From Chondrilla cf. caribensis (taxonomy: Eukaryota > Porifera > Demospongiae > Chondrillida > Chondrillidae), in the NCBI GenBank assembly GCA_964020155.1, contig OZ026549.1:1839633-1903632 (forward strand): DNA of 64,000 nucleotides, read 5' to 3'. The translations under genes and the position numbers were made by a program. The notes below the pieces were generated by a model. The model worked only from the letters and a program-made list of their open reading frames with translations, made no database searches and was not told the origin of the DNA. Shown in pieces: positions 1 to 11,989 of the stretch (positions are counted from its first letter, which is position 1; every line of letters starts with the position of its first letter).

Positions 1-108
1 AAGAGAACGGGTATGGGTACGGGTACGCCCTTACTCGAATCTGTTTCACAGGCTTTTTCACAAAATGGGTACGCTCGTGGAACGTTCAGTTTTGTATGAT
101 TAGTACTG
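1..108. mobile_element. 3' end of a TA-flanked MITE (family A)
   Basis: This is the right end of a short non-autonomous DNA transposon cut by the window edge. It ends in GAACGTTCAGTTTTGTATGA followed by TTAGTACTG and then TA. The same terminus is found at 52786 and 11946, each time with a TA outside, the target-site pattern of Tc1/mariner-like elements. The interior has repeated GGGTACGGGTAC words. It lies in the last intron of the upstream NLR, the same position as the full-length copy at 52192-52786. Confidence 0.8.
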
Positions 109-356
109 TATGTACCAGCTAGGACACCATTCACTCATTCAGTAACTTTGTCAGGTTACGAGAGTACTTTAGTGTGTACTGGACAAAGATGATCACTTTT
201 GTAGTGGTCCAGGAAGAGGAATTGTCACTGAATGTTGTAAACATCCACATCTTCATTCCCATCCTGTCCTTCCAACACTATGTACTGTAGATGTAGAGTG
301 TCTGACCTTTGAGGTCAGTTGTTTATTATTGTGGTCTTGTTCATTGTTACTGACAG

Positions 357-608
357 GGTTGGGAGTTTTGATGGAAGACAGTGTTTAGTGAAGATGAGTT
401 GAAGGAGATGGAGAAGTATGCTGCAGAGATGAAAGTAGTGAAGGTCATGATCACTTTCTATGTTCTGGACAACACTGGTGATGCTATTTCAACTGGAATG
501 GGAAGAAACAAGTTCTTAAAAGAAGTGACTTTGTTTGATGTACCAAAAGAGAAGGTGGAGTTTGTCAAATCAAAGCTGTCATCCATAGAAACTGTAACTG
601 TAGTGTAG
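357..608 (+). pseudogene. Last exon of an upstream NLR gene (partial, start damaged)
   Basis: This matches the terminal exon of NLR1 (19172-19414) and NLR3 (53034-53285): a charged segment FSEDELKEMEKYAAEMKVVK followed by an LRR-like strand pattern, ending in TVTVV and a stop. The rest of this gene lies left of the window. The homologous acceptor is the AG at 355-356, but reading from it meets TGA within five codons because the junction differs from the other copies (GGTTGGGAGTTTTGA). A second AG at 380-381 could open the exon in the right codon frame, but its intron phase differs from the intact copies. It is either a broken gene or one using a shifted acceptor. Confidence 0.7.
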
Positions 609-1080
609 TGGAGTGGTTAACAACATTACATACCACGGCTGGCCATTTTGTGAAGCCAACATTCCTATACATATATATATATATAAATGCTATGCCAGTA
701 CTGTAATAGAAACACTAGTATAATATTATCATAAATAATATATTATTAATTTTATGTATTATATAATAAAAATACATTTTTAATTTATTTATAACATGTA
801 TATACATATGTATGTCATATAGTACATAGATTATGTACATGTATTATACGTATAATAATATTATGTATTAGTATAATAAGAGTATTATTTTCATATAAAA
901 AATTAATGGATTTCATTGTACGTATCCACATATGCATGACAGATATTGTGATTATTACACATACAAAGCTAACAGATATTACAGTTAGTGGGAAATAATA
1001 ATTATAAATTAACTACATTCATGATTGAGGTACTGGTCAATATCTCTGAATATACCAATGATTTCATCTTGTCAATTAAC
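609..1080. other. AT-rich intergenic stretch
   Basis: This stretch is very AT-rich, with runs of TATATA and TAATAATATTAT. It separates the convergent 3' ends of the NLR tail (+) and gene X (-). Related AT-rich spacers follow NLR1 (19415-20023) and NLR3 (53286-53764). No open frame or RNA gene was seen. Confidence 0.7.
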
Positions 1081-1999
1081 TCATTTACCAATCTTCAAAT
1101 GGTGAATCCACAGATCATTCACCAAAGCTGCACAGGGGAAGACCAACAGTGAGTACTAACAGGTGCACAGAGTTAAGATAGTGAACACACTGCTTGTGTG
1201 TGATGGGTGTGCTGTGAGTGTGCATGTAATTGAAGTACGTACGAATGTACCATTCAGGTACAGTGCAGACCTTAGCATGACACACACAGTACTCGTGTAC
1301 AAGTAATCAACTGGACACAAGTACCCATGTATGTACAGTAGAAAACTGGTGAGACAAACTACAAGGGACCCACAAAATCAGTTCTTGTTATCGGATGTTC
1401 TTATCAGGATTCAATTGCCATACGCACACTACTACAGGAAAACCAAAGCTCCTAAATTGGTTTGCATTAAGCAGCAGTATGTTTTGAAGGTGTTCATTCT
1501 TACTTGTTTGTTAGTTTGTCTGTTTATCTCTCTACTGTATGTACATGTACATTCCACTAATGAATACAAGCAGAGTTGAGTGTGAGGTGTGATCGTAGTA
1601 CATGTGTGTCCAGGACATGATAGTGAGTACACATGTACTGTACACACCCCTCATGTATGCTAGTACATACCTGTAAGAGTTATTGGAAGGTAGGGGGATA
1701 CCAAACTCATCTACTTTTCCATTCTGTTTGGATAGCTGGTGCTGTTCTTGCTTGGCTGCCTTCTCCTTCATTACAATCTCCATGTACTTCTACAGCACAG
1801 GGTCCACACGTACATGTGAATACAATATGTATGCAGATAATACTACACACAGTATATACATACACTGAACTTATGTGTGAGCCTAGTATGTACATACAGA
1901 TGTACTGTACGTACATATGTCAGTGTACTACTTGATGTACCATTTCAGCTTCTTTCTCAGTGGCTCTCTTTGTCAGTTCATCAATAGTTGCCTTCATTT
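1081..1999 (-). CDS. Gene X, terminal exons (unrecognised, partly coiled-coil)
   Basis: Four minus-strand exons fit together: 1999-1941, 1789-1671, 1270-1251 and 1127-1081, all with AG/GT borders and compatible phases. They read EMKATIDELTKRATEKEAEM, then KYMEIVMKEKAAKQEQ..., GKVDEFGIPLPSNNSYR, SALYLN and finally ALVNDLWIHHLKIGK-stop. The first part is charged and helical, like a coiled coil. The 20-base microexon is supported because its phase links both neighbours and because it recurs in the copies at 20171 and 53936. Exons further 5' (above 2000) could not be identified. The protein family was not recognised. The gene runs tail-to-tail with the upstream NLR. Confidence 0.55.
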
Positions 2000-2433
2000 C
2001 TTGAGGAACAAATGTACATACGTATGTGATTGCATGAATAAACAGTCGTCACAGATTCTACTCACATTTACAGCACACAAGTACAGTAGGTTACAGTACA
2101 GTATGTACAAACACGTGTACATGTATTAGTTATACCGTGCTTTTGTTGGATACATGGGAATACACTCAGTGTTAGGAAGAGATATAACTTGAAGGGTGAT
2201 CACTACCTGTAGTCTCACTCCAGGTGATACCAACCCATACATGTACAGGGTGACCACTACCCGTAGTCTCACTCCATATACAATCCACCCCATGCAGTCA
2301 ACACTGTATCAATGATAACATACACATGTACACAGATACTCAACGGACCAATTAACATTCCTACATGTTATTAGTCGCATATACTAACACTATATGGACC
2401 AGCCGCGGTACGGTTTGCTGAAGATATCACATA
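2000..2433. other. Spacer with a short direct repeat
   Basis: The segment GTAGTCTCACTCCA occurs twice (near 2211 and 2261), each preceded by GGGTGA(C/T)CACTACC. The same pair flanks the insertion at 54955-55845. It may belong to the unseen 5' part of gene X. No supported exon was found here. Confidence 0.5.
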
Positions 2434-2920
2434 CAGTGGTAAACGCTTAATATGCCACCGCTTATTATGCCAAACCGCTTATTATGCCCCTATTTTCCTG
2501 AACGAATTCATTAGTATGTAATTACTATACATATAATTCGCCAAACGCCATATCCGCCATCCGCCATTGTTACACTGACACCAATTGATTGATTACCATG
2601 TGTTAGGTAACACTTTATATGCCACACCTCATTTGTGTCACTTTATCAGTTTGTCACTTATCACTTTATCACTGTCTATTGTGCTACACAGTCACAAGTG
2701 CAGGCTACTTTTCTGCAGTATTACCACCATTGACTGTTTGCTAATGTTATAGTAGGAGCTGTGCTCGTCTTTACTATTATCACCAATATTATGTATATCC
2801 TCATTAATTTATAATTATCAATTCTATTCAATGACGTTCGTTGTTTGGTTAATATGCCAAAACGGATAATAGGCCAAAATTTTTCAAAACCAATTGTGGC
2901 ATATTAAGTGTTTACCACTG
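2434..2920. mobile_element. 487-bp MITE with TA target duplication
   Basis: The element starts CAGTGGTAAACGCTTAATAT and ends in the inverted form (ATATTAAGTGTTTACCACTG), with TA on both sides. It is absent from the homologous promoter regions of the other copies (22.5 kb, 36.5 kb, 56.0 kb), so it inserted after duplication. CAGTG termini with a TA duplication suggest a pogo/mariner-type element. No transposase frame is present. The small elements at 5873, 31940 and 40693 have a similar right end. Confidence 0.85.
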
Positions 2921-3244
2921 TAGCTATGTAGTCTGCCTATCATCGAATAACGACGTACAAAACTCACTTGATACCCTTTATGTAATCCTTCAAGTCACAG
3001 GTCTTCGAGAAGACATAAGAAAGGTGACTACTCGTTCTCGGAAGAGATTGAGCACATCAGACCACCGAGTTTCTCCCTGGACATGCAAATGGCTAACCAT
3101 AGACCCTAAAGGGTCAATGTTGCAACTATCGGTGAAGGGGGAATTCCTGTTTCTCGTAGACTAACAGGACTGAAAATTTACCTGGTCACACCCACCAAGC
3201 TTACATTCGCTCGTCAACTTCGTTGTTATCCTGTACGTACATTG
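2921..3244 (+). promoter_or_regulatory. Conserved 5' block of the CARD/NLR genes (copy 1)
   Basis: About 300 bp upstream of the first ATG is conserved in all eight CARD or NLR copies. It includes CAAGTCACAGGTCTTCGAGA, a GATTGAGCAT element, a kappaB-like site and a CGTTGTTATCCTGTACGT segment just before the start codon. Conservation of non-coding sequence at every 5' end suggests promoter plus 5'UTR, although recent duplication also preserves sequence. Confidence 0.6.
3138..3147 (+). promoter_or_regulatory. NF-kappaB-like site (CARD copy 1)
   Basis: GGGGAATTCC fits the Rel consensus GGGRNNYYCC exactly. It lies 97 bp upstream of the ATG. The same site is at the equivalent place in all other CARD and NLR copies. 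Confidence 0.55.
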
Positions 3245-4069
3245 ATGGCAGAAAACCCGACATCTTCCAGTGCTCCAGAGTTCTCCGTAGGATGAGGAAT
3301 CTTCGCCTTGTCAATTGGAAGGTATAAGTGTATGCCGGTCAAATTGCACACTCGATGTCATGCGTCACGTCTATTCAAATGTAGGTGGTAGTAGAAAGAG
3401 GCCAGATCAGCCTTGTTCTAGTTCGAGTCTACAAAGCAAGCGTTCCAGGGAGAACAGTGACATTGGTGGTGAGTACAGTTCCCCATGTAGCCCATTTCAC
3501 ATGTCACTGAACCCTGTACTGCAGTTCCTCCACTTGTCCTCTCAGTGCAGTACTGTATAATGTGTGAACAACTCAGTCACTTGTGATCAATCACTGACTG
3601 ATACTGTTTATGTACTGTTTGAAGTGACTGGAAGAGAGTGTTGTTTTCAGAACCTGTACAATGACATGGACACATGTATTTCCTCACTATCTACAGGACC
3701 ACATACTGTGTGACCTTCACTCACCTATTTGATTTTATCATCTACCATAGTCGTGTATTATGTATGTCCTTCCGCTCACAGACAATCCAGTCGAGACCAT
3801 ATTGCAGAATCGTTATGCCTATCTGAGGCAAAAACGTATCCATTGACAATGAGTTGTCAGCAAAGCTGTTCGGATGTGAGCCACGGCTGTTGGATGACAC
3901 AAGCTTTGCTGAAATCAGAGCTCTAAATGCGCATGGCAAACCTACTGAAGCATTTCAGAAATGGTACCAATTTGCTGAATCGAGATATACGGAGGAGAGA
4001 CTGAGAGTGTTTTGTGAATGTCTGGAAGAGGTAGGGAAAGATGCAAAGCCAAAGCTGATCGCACACTAA
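3245..4069 (+). pseudogene. CARD-only gene, copy 1 (frameshifted)
   Basis: The exon layout is that of an NLR 5' end: exon 1 from ATG 3245, exon 2 3385-3468, exon 3 3782-4069. Exon 1 carries extra bases (CCAGAGTTCTCCGTAGG) and stops early. Exon 3 is one base longer than in intact copies (an extra base near AGGCAAAAACG, about 3833), which brings in a TGA. After that point the CARD helices are still readable, ending at residues LIAH and a stop. As in copies 2 and 3, homology to the NLR exon stops inside this exon, just after AAGCTGAT, so the end of the CARD is replaced. Two lesions make this copy non-coding. Confidence 0.75.
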
Positions 4070-4656
4070 ATACATGATGTATGTACATAAATACGTATTG
4101 GTGTGACTGTACTACATGTATGGCCTGAGCTATGTACATACATGCATACACATGTAACCACATTCACCCCATCCATGCATGTACATAAGTATCAATACAC
4201 ATTCTCAGCATGCATTCATAGACACACCTATTACATGAACACATAGACACACCCACTACATGAACACATAGACACACCCACTACATGAGCATTTAACAGA
4301 GACATGCTCAGTGTTCTGATAGACCACTGGGTAATAGTCACCTATAGCCTTCAATTCAATCCCCTAACGTGGGATAAGCTGGATAATTTAAAGTCTGTAT
4401 TACTTGCTCTCCGACACATTCTGCAATGTCTGATCATTTGTATTTTTTTAGTTTGACGATTTCCATCTTCCTAACCAGAAGTATTGCAGTACTTTATCAC
4501 CTACAATACCGATTGCATATGTATAACACACCACTCTTCCATCCATTTCTGGCGGCAACACTGCATATGTACATGCATAATATGTACTATTTCATGCATA
4601 TACGTATGCATACATACTGTATGTACTTCATGTGAACCTGGTGCTGCTCATTGCAG
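4070..4656. repeat. Spacer with a 26-bp minisatellite between CARD and CTPS exons
   Basis: About three copies of a unit around ATAGACACACCCACTACATG lie at 4218-4295, repeated in the copies at 23848 and 38600. The rest is intron-like sequence rich in TGTACATA words. No exon was seen. The breakpoint between NLR-derived and CTPS-derived DNA lies near 4060. Confidence 0.6.
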
Positions 4657-5406
4657 ATGCTAATTCAACTGAATTCAACCCAGAGACCAAGCACTCAGTG
4701 GTAAGGTTGCACCATTTAGAAGAGTTATCACATGGCAGTCACCTGATTGTCATGTGATTCTCACTCCATTGTTTTCTCCCCAGGTGATAGACATGCCCGA
4801 ACACCACCCAGGTGACATGGGTGGGACCATGAGGCTGGGCAAGAGGAAGACCATCTTCAAGACCAAGGACTGTATAATAAGTAAGCCTATATGTGCATGC
4901 TGTGGATACATGCGTACATACATACATGTGGAATTCATGTACAGTATGTATATATGTCTGTGTTGTGGTATTTGCAGCTCGCAGCTAATCAATTACCAAT
5001 GCCATTGCTTGAATTTTTCTAAAACCGATTTCCATTACAATTACAATTACACCTACACATGTACATACATGTGTAGGTGTATGTTGTTTGTGTGTGTATG
5101 TTTGTATAGGTATAGGATGTATATTTAATGTATAGTCTCACATGCAATGCTTTCTACCTGTTTACTTGTGTTGTGGATGGTATGCTTTTCTGGCCTTGTC
5201 GATGGGTGCACTGTTCTTGCTGCCCTCCTCCCTCAGGAAAGCTGTACCGAGATATGGACTTCGTAGAAGAACGACACAGACACCGCTATGAGGTGAGGAT
5301 TGCCTCTGATGTAGGTTTCATGCACTGCAGTTGAAACCCTTCATCGATACCAGCATGTGTGAATGAATGTGCCCACGGGGTATAACTACTAGTACGTGTA
5401 TTCCAT

Positions 5407-5741
<335 letters not shown>

Positions 5742-5872
5742 ATTTATGTAGTGCGTTTGTCTGTTTGTGAGTTCAATGGGACTGTACGGACTATACTCAG
5801 AGTGGTGTGTTTGGTATAGTCATATTGTCTGCAGTGGCTTGAAGTGCACAGAACTCAACCTCAACATATGTA

Positions 5873-6085
5873 CAGTGTCATCCGCTAATTTGGCCAACTG
5901 CCAAATTAGCTGTCTGCTATTATAGGTTAATAGGCCATATTTAACATACTAATAACTTATGGAATGGGTTCATTGGTATGGCAGGAATCTATACATATTT
6001 GGCCAACTGCCAAATTAGCTGTCTGCTATTATAGGTTAATATTGCCCGAACCAATTGTGGTATACGTATTAAGTGGGTAACACTG
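5873..6085. mobile_element. Small CAGTG MITE with internal duplication
   Basis: It starts CAGTGTCATCCGCTAATTTG and ends TTAAGTGGGTAACACTG, with TA outside each end. A block of about 100 bp containing GGCCAACTGCCAAATTAGCT occurs twice (near 5899 and 6001). The orthologous copies at 31940-32043 and 40693-40796 carry the block once, so the duplication is specific to this copy. Confidence 0.75.
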
Positions 6086-7508
6086 TATGTACGTACGTAT
6101 GTACATACGAACATTGGCTGTTAACCCAACCTTAGCCAACCATCTCTTTTTTTCTCATTCACAAAACTGGGTGTGGTTGATGAGACTGGACCACACATAC
6201 TACTCATTTGCAGTTTAAGGTTAACACTTGTGTGTATATGCAGATTTCATGTGGGAATGAAAACCAGGTCCACTGGTATTGTAGCTCTTGAGTATTTCAA
6301 CTGATATGCTCCCTGACAGTCTGAGCTTGTAAAATATGCCATTTTGTCCCCCAGCAACAATTGGGTCATATCCTGCTTACTGTGTGCTACATACCCACTC
6401 CACTGCCTAGATATAGGGTGTCTGCGCTCTGTGTGTTTGCTACTGGTACATTGTATTACATCCAGCTATGATCATACATGTGTACGTACCCACATGTACT
6501 GTTATGCCATATTCCTGCATTCCTTGTTAGATTAATCCTGAGTTTGTTTCAGAATTTGAGGAACATGGTTTAATGTTTGTGGGACATGACGAGAAACAGG
6601 AGAGGATGGAAATCATGGAGTTGAGAGGTTTGCTCCACACAAACATATTGTCATGCTTACATATGTATGTACATGTGCAGATACGTATACAGTGTTATGT
6701 GTACATGCATGCATTCGTACCTGTGTGCGTATATTCTATATACGTACACATTAATTTTTGTTCATGTATGTATGGGAGCACAAGGAGAGAATGTATATTG
6801 TATCCACTCATTCACTGCATAGTTAACCACCGCTGTACTATGTACTCGTCCTGACTACTATTTGTACTCATTGTGCTCCTTGTACGGCGTGGATATGCAC
6901 ATTCATATAGTCTTTATTCTGTACATCAGCAACATGTTGTATTTCATTGTTGTTCCTTTATGTGTTTGTTTACAAACAGTGAGCTTGTCCACCCTACTGC
7001 CAGCTCTCCTTGAGTCATCGTATTCCATGAGTTGTGTTATTGTATCACTGAGTGTTGTGTAGAACAACCACCTAATATATAGACCTCTTTCCAGCATCAA
7101 TTTTTGGTAATAGCACCTGGGGTAAGTGAGCAACTATTGGTGACAATTATAATGAGATATGCCTATCATAGGTGTCCTTACTCACTATTTTGTGCATATG
7201 GTTGTTATCAGTTCCCTTTCCTATTGTTTCCAACAGGACACAAGTATTTTGTTGCAACTCAGTACCACCCAGAGTACCTGACACGCCCCCTCAAGCCATC
7301 CCCACCCTTCATGGGTCTCATCCTTGCCTCCTGCGGTAAACTCAAGCAGTACATCGAGCGAGGTTGCCAGGTCTCTCCAAAGAGTTCCTACGACCACTCG
7401 TTTTGCGAGGATGAGCTCGATGACGAGGTGACTCAGGCCATGCAGTCCAACATGACTCAAGGCAGCCCTCCGCGGCTGGATGTCAACAAGCTAGCACAAC
7501 AGAGCTAA

Positions 7509-8393
7509 ACACAGTGAATCATCAACACACATGTACACTACCAACCAGTCTATTACTTTAGTGTGTACATAGGTGAGATGTGATTTTGATCCTTTCAGCT
7601 TTAATGCCTCCTCAAAAACAGTTACTTTTTGATTCAATGTTTTATATTTATATATAGCACTTTTATCAAGCTGTATGTCATGTATGCTTGTATGTATTGA
7701 CAACAGAAGTTGTTGTTATCCACCAATTTACATTACTGTACATTAAAGTGTATTTCAACAATAATCATGTACTCAAAGTTGTATAATGACTACAATACCA
7801 CAATATTATCCTAACAGACCTTGTGGTGATCAGCCAGGTGACTTTACCATTTCACTGATCACCACAACCTGCTCAGTGTTCATATAAATTATGACTCACA
7901 ACAACTCTATAATAATATTTATGTATACACCCTCCTGATTGTGCTACAGGCATCATGGTGGCGATGGAACGAAGTTAAGTTTTCAAAACAATTACTGTTG
8001 TCGCAGCCTGATCTCCTGTGTTCATGTGACTGATATACCATAGTACTAATACAGATATGTACATGTACACCCTTCTGGGGGTACAGAGCTGCATGGTATA
8101 TAGTGACCAAAACCTTTCTCACAACCAACTTGTGAGAGATAATTCAAAATTTCATTTTTGGTCACCACAACTGCCCAGTGTCCATAATAAAAATTACTGT
8201 ATAAGCTATGTGTGTATAATATGTAGTAGACCGGCCGGTACTCTGGCAAGTACATCTCTAGATCACTGCAATACCAGCTGAAACCAATCATACCAACAGC
8301 ACCTTTCTGCATGTATATAAGTAACTGAGTTGTAAGTTTAATACATGTGTTCTGTAATAAATATTATACAGTTCACAGTATCACATTCTACAT
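7509..8393. other. 3' flank of CTPS copy 1
   Basis: Non-coding sequence conserved after CTPS copies 1, 3 and 4. It includes a dyad (GTGGTGATCAG ... CTGATCACCAC, about 7821-7866) and AATAAA-like words (ATTAAAGTG 7743, TAATAAATATT 8356). It is probably 3'UTR plus the convergent 3' end of gene Y. No reading frame was supported. Confidence 0.55.
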
Positions 8394-8749
8394 AAGATGC
8401 CTCCCTTTCAACCCGAGGTGGAGAGATAGAGGGATGGTCGAAACAGCAACAAGTAAGCAACCAATATGAAATGGTCTACTAACAGATTGTGTCTTGTGGT
8501 CCAAGAGCTGTTTCGCATCATTCCTACCTCTTATCTAGTTGGTAGGCATGGAACCATAAAAAATACCTACAAGTGTACACGTGATATGTACATACATATG
8601 TAATGTGCAACACACATACGTACATATCACAAGTTTCTTAACATGATGACTATGATTTAATATATAGTATACATATGTATGTACCTTTCTCTTTGCTTCC
8701 CTGATAACCACAGCTTGGATAATCTGCTCATCTTCATCACTTTTATGAC
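8394..8749 (-). pseudogene. Gene Y, 3' exon remnants (copy 1)
   Basis: Recognisable minus-strand pieces are an exon at 8749-8685 (SDEDEQIIQAVVIREAKRK), a 26-base piece at 8553-8528 (FHAYQLDK) and the last exon near 8421-8394. The exon encoding AEELEKIQKRTEIQSDIHRP in other copies is deleted between them, and the acceptors of the last two pieces have lost their AG. The encoded protein is a charged helix, perhaps of the trichohyalin-plectin-homology type found in ciliary proteins such as MNS1, CFAP45 or CFAP210. That family call is a guess from composition and pattern. Confidence 0.5.
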
Positions 8750-8875
8750 CTACACAACTATATAATATACATAATACAAATATGTACATACTGTGGTTAC
8801 ATACATGTGTATATGCAAACGCATACATAATATGTTCATAGAGTCCATTTAAAGGGAAAACGCAAATTTAAAGTA

Positions 8876-11800
8876 CGGTACTAATCATACAAAACTGAAC
8901 GTTCGACGGGCGTACCCGTAGTGTGAAAACGCCCGTGAAACGGGTACGGGTACGGGCGTACCCGTACCCGTACCCGTTCTTACCGTAATCGACACCTCGT
9001 GTTATCATTGATATTGTTACGTACGCGTTAATTTTTATAATGAAGTACTATTTCGAAACGATCTTTCTACGTTAGGGGTCGCAACGAAAAAATCGATGTC
9101 ATCGGATCTTGATGAAAATTACAAGATATATGCAACTCAAGTCAGAGAATTTAATGGTGATCTTCGTTTCTTGATAGATTAATGTTCGGGAAAGTTACAC
9201 GCGATTAACCTCGTATTTCGTACAGCGGCGCGATTAAATTTATACTCATGAATTTGAATCAAACTGGAATTCGCCCTCAATTCACAAGTGATATACTGGA
9301 TACATTTACTAAGGAAATGTGCAGACAAGTGGAAGGAAAATAAGAAAATGACGGAGCTACGCTGGCATATGTTCGACGGTATAATCAAATTTGGTTACAT
9401 TTTGTGCCATTACAAGATGAAAATGAAAGCAAAACAAACCCTCACGCTATCAAAGGTTGACCGACATCTGACCTACCCATGACCGAAAAACGGTGAGGCT
9501 TACACTTCGCAAACCACCTGGGTGATGAGGGTCAATTTTGATATACGGTAAAGTTAGACGATATGAGGCAAAATTTGACACCAATGGAGGAAACTCTCAC
9601 CCTGTTTTACGATTTCAAGCGCTTTTAGAATCGTATTCACCTTGGACATGGACAAAAATGAATATTTTTTACAATATTAATATTATTTAACTATTGGCAA
9701 GCAGCCATTTTTCTCGACGTTTCGCGAATCACGAAACTAACGTATAATATATCAGCGGTAATCTTGAAAATACAAATAGCATGCAGCTATTATTCTGCAG
9801 AAAACGGTCCTGTGAAGTTAGATTTATATAGAAGACGAGATTTGAATCAACACCTGACTAATTCGAATATATTATATTTTAATGAACTGAGCAGAAATGA
9901 TCAGTCTCAGTGCATGACGCATTACTAAACAGCCTCTGTGTATGAATGTGAAACCAACCACTGAGTGTGCATGATATCGAAGTGGTCCACATTGGAGGAT
10001 GCTGTTGGTAAACCTTTCTGTATGTCTACTTATGATTGGTGGCATCAAACGTAATCCTGCCCTGTGCATGAAATTCAAAATGGTAAGGTACAATAAAAAT
10101 TAATATAAATCCAATTGATTCAGAAACAATACAACGTACATTCCAATTGGAAAGAAATAGAATTTTTATTGACAATGTTTCACCATATATGAAGATCCAC
10201 CTACGTACAAGGATGATATCCAATTGCTGTAACATTGTGGAAACAATCTGAGAAAACAGGTCAATATCTTGGTGATGTGCTCTACAAACAATCTACAGTC
10301 AAATTATCCATTAAATTTTGTGACTGTTTCATCAAAAGCCTTAATAAGTATTATTTGCTTGAAGCAGTACAATGGATTGCAGTACCTATCAGAAGTGAAA
10401 AACAGCTTTGCAGAAAAGCATCGCTTTCTGCAAAGAAGTAGCAGACATACAAATTAAAGGTTTCCCAACAGCATTCTCCAATGTGGACCACTTTAAAATC
10501 GTGCATAGTCACAATGTGCTGAACAAACACATGGAGCTGTTGAAAACTCCAATAGTAATGAAGAAAGGAAATATGTATGGCTCGACTACATGGTCTTGGA
10601 GGATAATGAGATAAATGACATATCTGAACTTCAGTATGACAATGAAGATGAATTATGCCATTTTGCATTAGCAATGGACTATGCAGTAGGAGATTAAAGA
10701 GTAATTGACAACTATGTGATTGCATAGAGTTAAATGCATTCACTAATAAGGCAATTCTATTGGCAAATGGTTGATTGATGATGAAACAAAGCATAAAAAT
10801 ATACCAGATGCATTGAAAATACATGCAAACATATCTCCATGAAACTGTCAGATAGCTTACTACTGTAGCTATCTCCAGTTTCGCGAGGCACGTGATTATC
10901 ACATGCCAAGTATATTGCGTAACACTTCAAGTATTATGTGTAGAATGTGGAAAAGTGAAATTAATGTGATCGATTCTAGGAATCAAGTTACGATTCTTAA
11001 AGCGTTTGAAATCGTAAAACAGGGTGAAATTTCCTCCATTGGTGTCAAACTTTGCCTCATATCGTCGATTAGTTTTAACTTTACCGTACATCAAAATTGA
11101 CCCTCATCACCCAGGTGGTTTGCGAAGTGTAAGCCTCACCGTTTTTTGGTCATGGGTAGCTCAGATGTCGGTCAACCTTTGATAGCGTGAGGGTTTGTTT
11201 TGCTTTCATTTTCATCTTGTAATGGCACAAAATGTAACCAAATTTGATTATACCGTCGAACATATGCCAGCGTAGCTCCGTCATTTTCTTATTTTCCTTC
11301 CACTTGTCTGCACATTTCCTTAGTAAATGTATCCAGTATATTACTTGCGAATTGAGGGCGAATTCCAGTTTGATTCAAAATCATGAGTATAAATTTAATC
11401 GCGCCGCTGTACGAAATACGAGGTTAATCGCGTGTAACTTTCCCGAACATTAATCTATCAAGAAACGAAGATCACCATTAGATTCTTTGACTTGAGTTGC
11501 ATATATCTTGTAATTTTCATCAAGATCCGATGACATCAATTTTTTACGTTGCGACCCCTATCTACGTACGTACGTACGTTCTTCTCCCGTCATGAGTGTT
11601 CCTCGGCGTATCGTGGATAGCGAGGCGTGATACAATTCGCTCTTAAGTAGTTGTTAGAGTTCGACCGCGGTCGTTTCGTCGTCTTCTGCGTAGCTTTTTC
11701 TCGAACGACGACAATAGAGAATTCGCTGCTTCACGTAACTCGAAAAAACCATCTTCTAACGAACTATAACACGATGAAAAGGAGATACGTAGGTGTTACT

Positions 11801-11946
11801 CTAGGTATCACTACGTAGGTGTACATTTTTTGCAATCGTCAAGTTCGGCAAACGGCCGTTCCCGTTTATTGGGTACGGGTACGGAACGGGTACGGGTACG
11901 CCCGTTCCGTACCCGTAGAACGTTCAGTTTTGTATGATTAGTACCG
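8876..11946. mobile_element. Family A MITE carrying a nested 2.5 kb element
   Basis: The termini are inverted repeats: CGGTACTAATCATACAAAAC at the left and its complement at the right, with TA outside both. The outer parts (8876-9073, 11559-11946) match the 595-bp element at 52192-52786, so this is the same MITE enlarged by the insertion at 9074-11558. It interrupts the gene Y region, between the exon at 8685 and the blocks at 12.0-12.5 kb. Confidence 0.85.
9074..11558. mobile_element. Nested foldback-type DNA element with about 575-bp inverted arms
   Basis: The ends are GGGGTCGCAACG and its complement, flanked by TA. The arms (about 9074-9645 and 10980-11558) are near-identical inverted copies, including CCCTCACGCTATCAAAGGTT. 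Inside, a second inverted pair around GTGGTCCACATTGGAG lies at 9985-10020 and 10456-10495. Frames of 60-183 codons inside do not resemble a transposase I recognise and look fortuitous. It is probably a non-autonomous or decayed element able to fold into a long hairpin. Confidence 0.8.
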
Positions 11947-11989
11947 TACATACACATGTACAGGCTGGAAGGTAGTGGAAACAGCCAAG

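Noticed and set aside
1..80. GGGTACGGGTAC repeats as telomeric or satellite DNA
   Set aside because: They are the interior of the family A MITE, seen again inside the elements at 8876 and 52192.
4218..4295. Short direct repeats that might suggest a CRISPR-like array
   Set aside because: Units abut directly with no unique spacers, and the context is eukaryotic. It is a minisatellite.
4754..5128. A 124-codon frame around CTPS exon 2, conserved at 24389-24763
   Set aside because: Conservation comes from the 97-base exon and recent duplication; the frame runs into introns with clear GT/AG borders.
10351..10902. 183-codon minus-strand frame inside the nested transposon
   Set aside because: The composition is rich in Cys, His and Leu without recognisable transposase motifs, and it overlaps an internal inverted repeat. 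Probably fortuitous.
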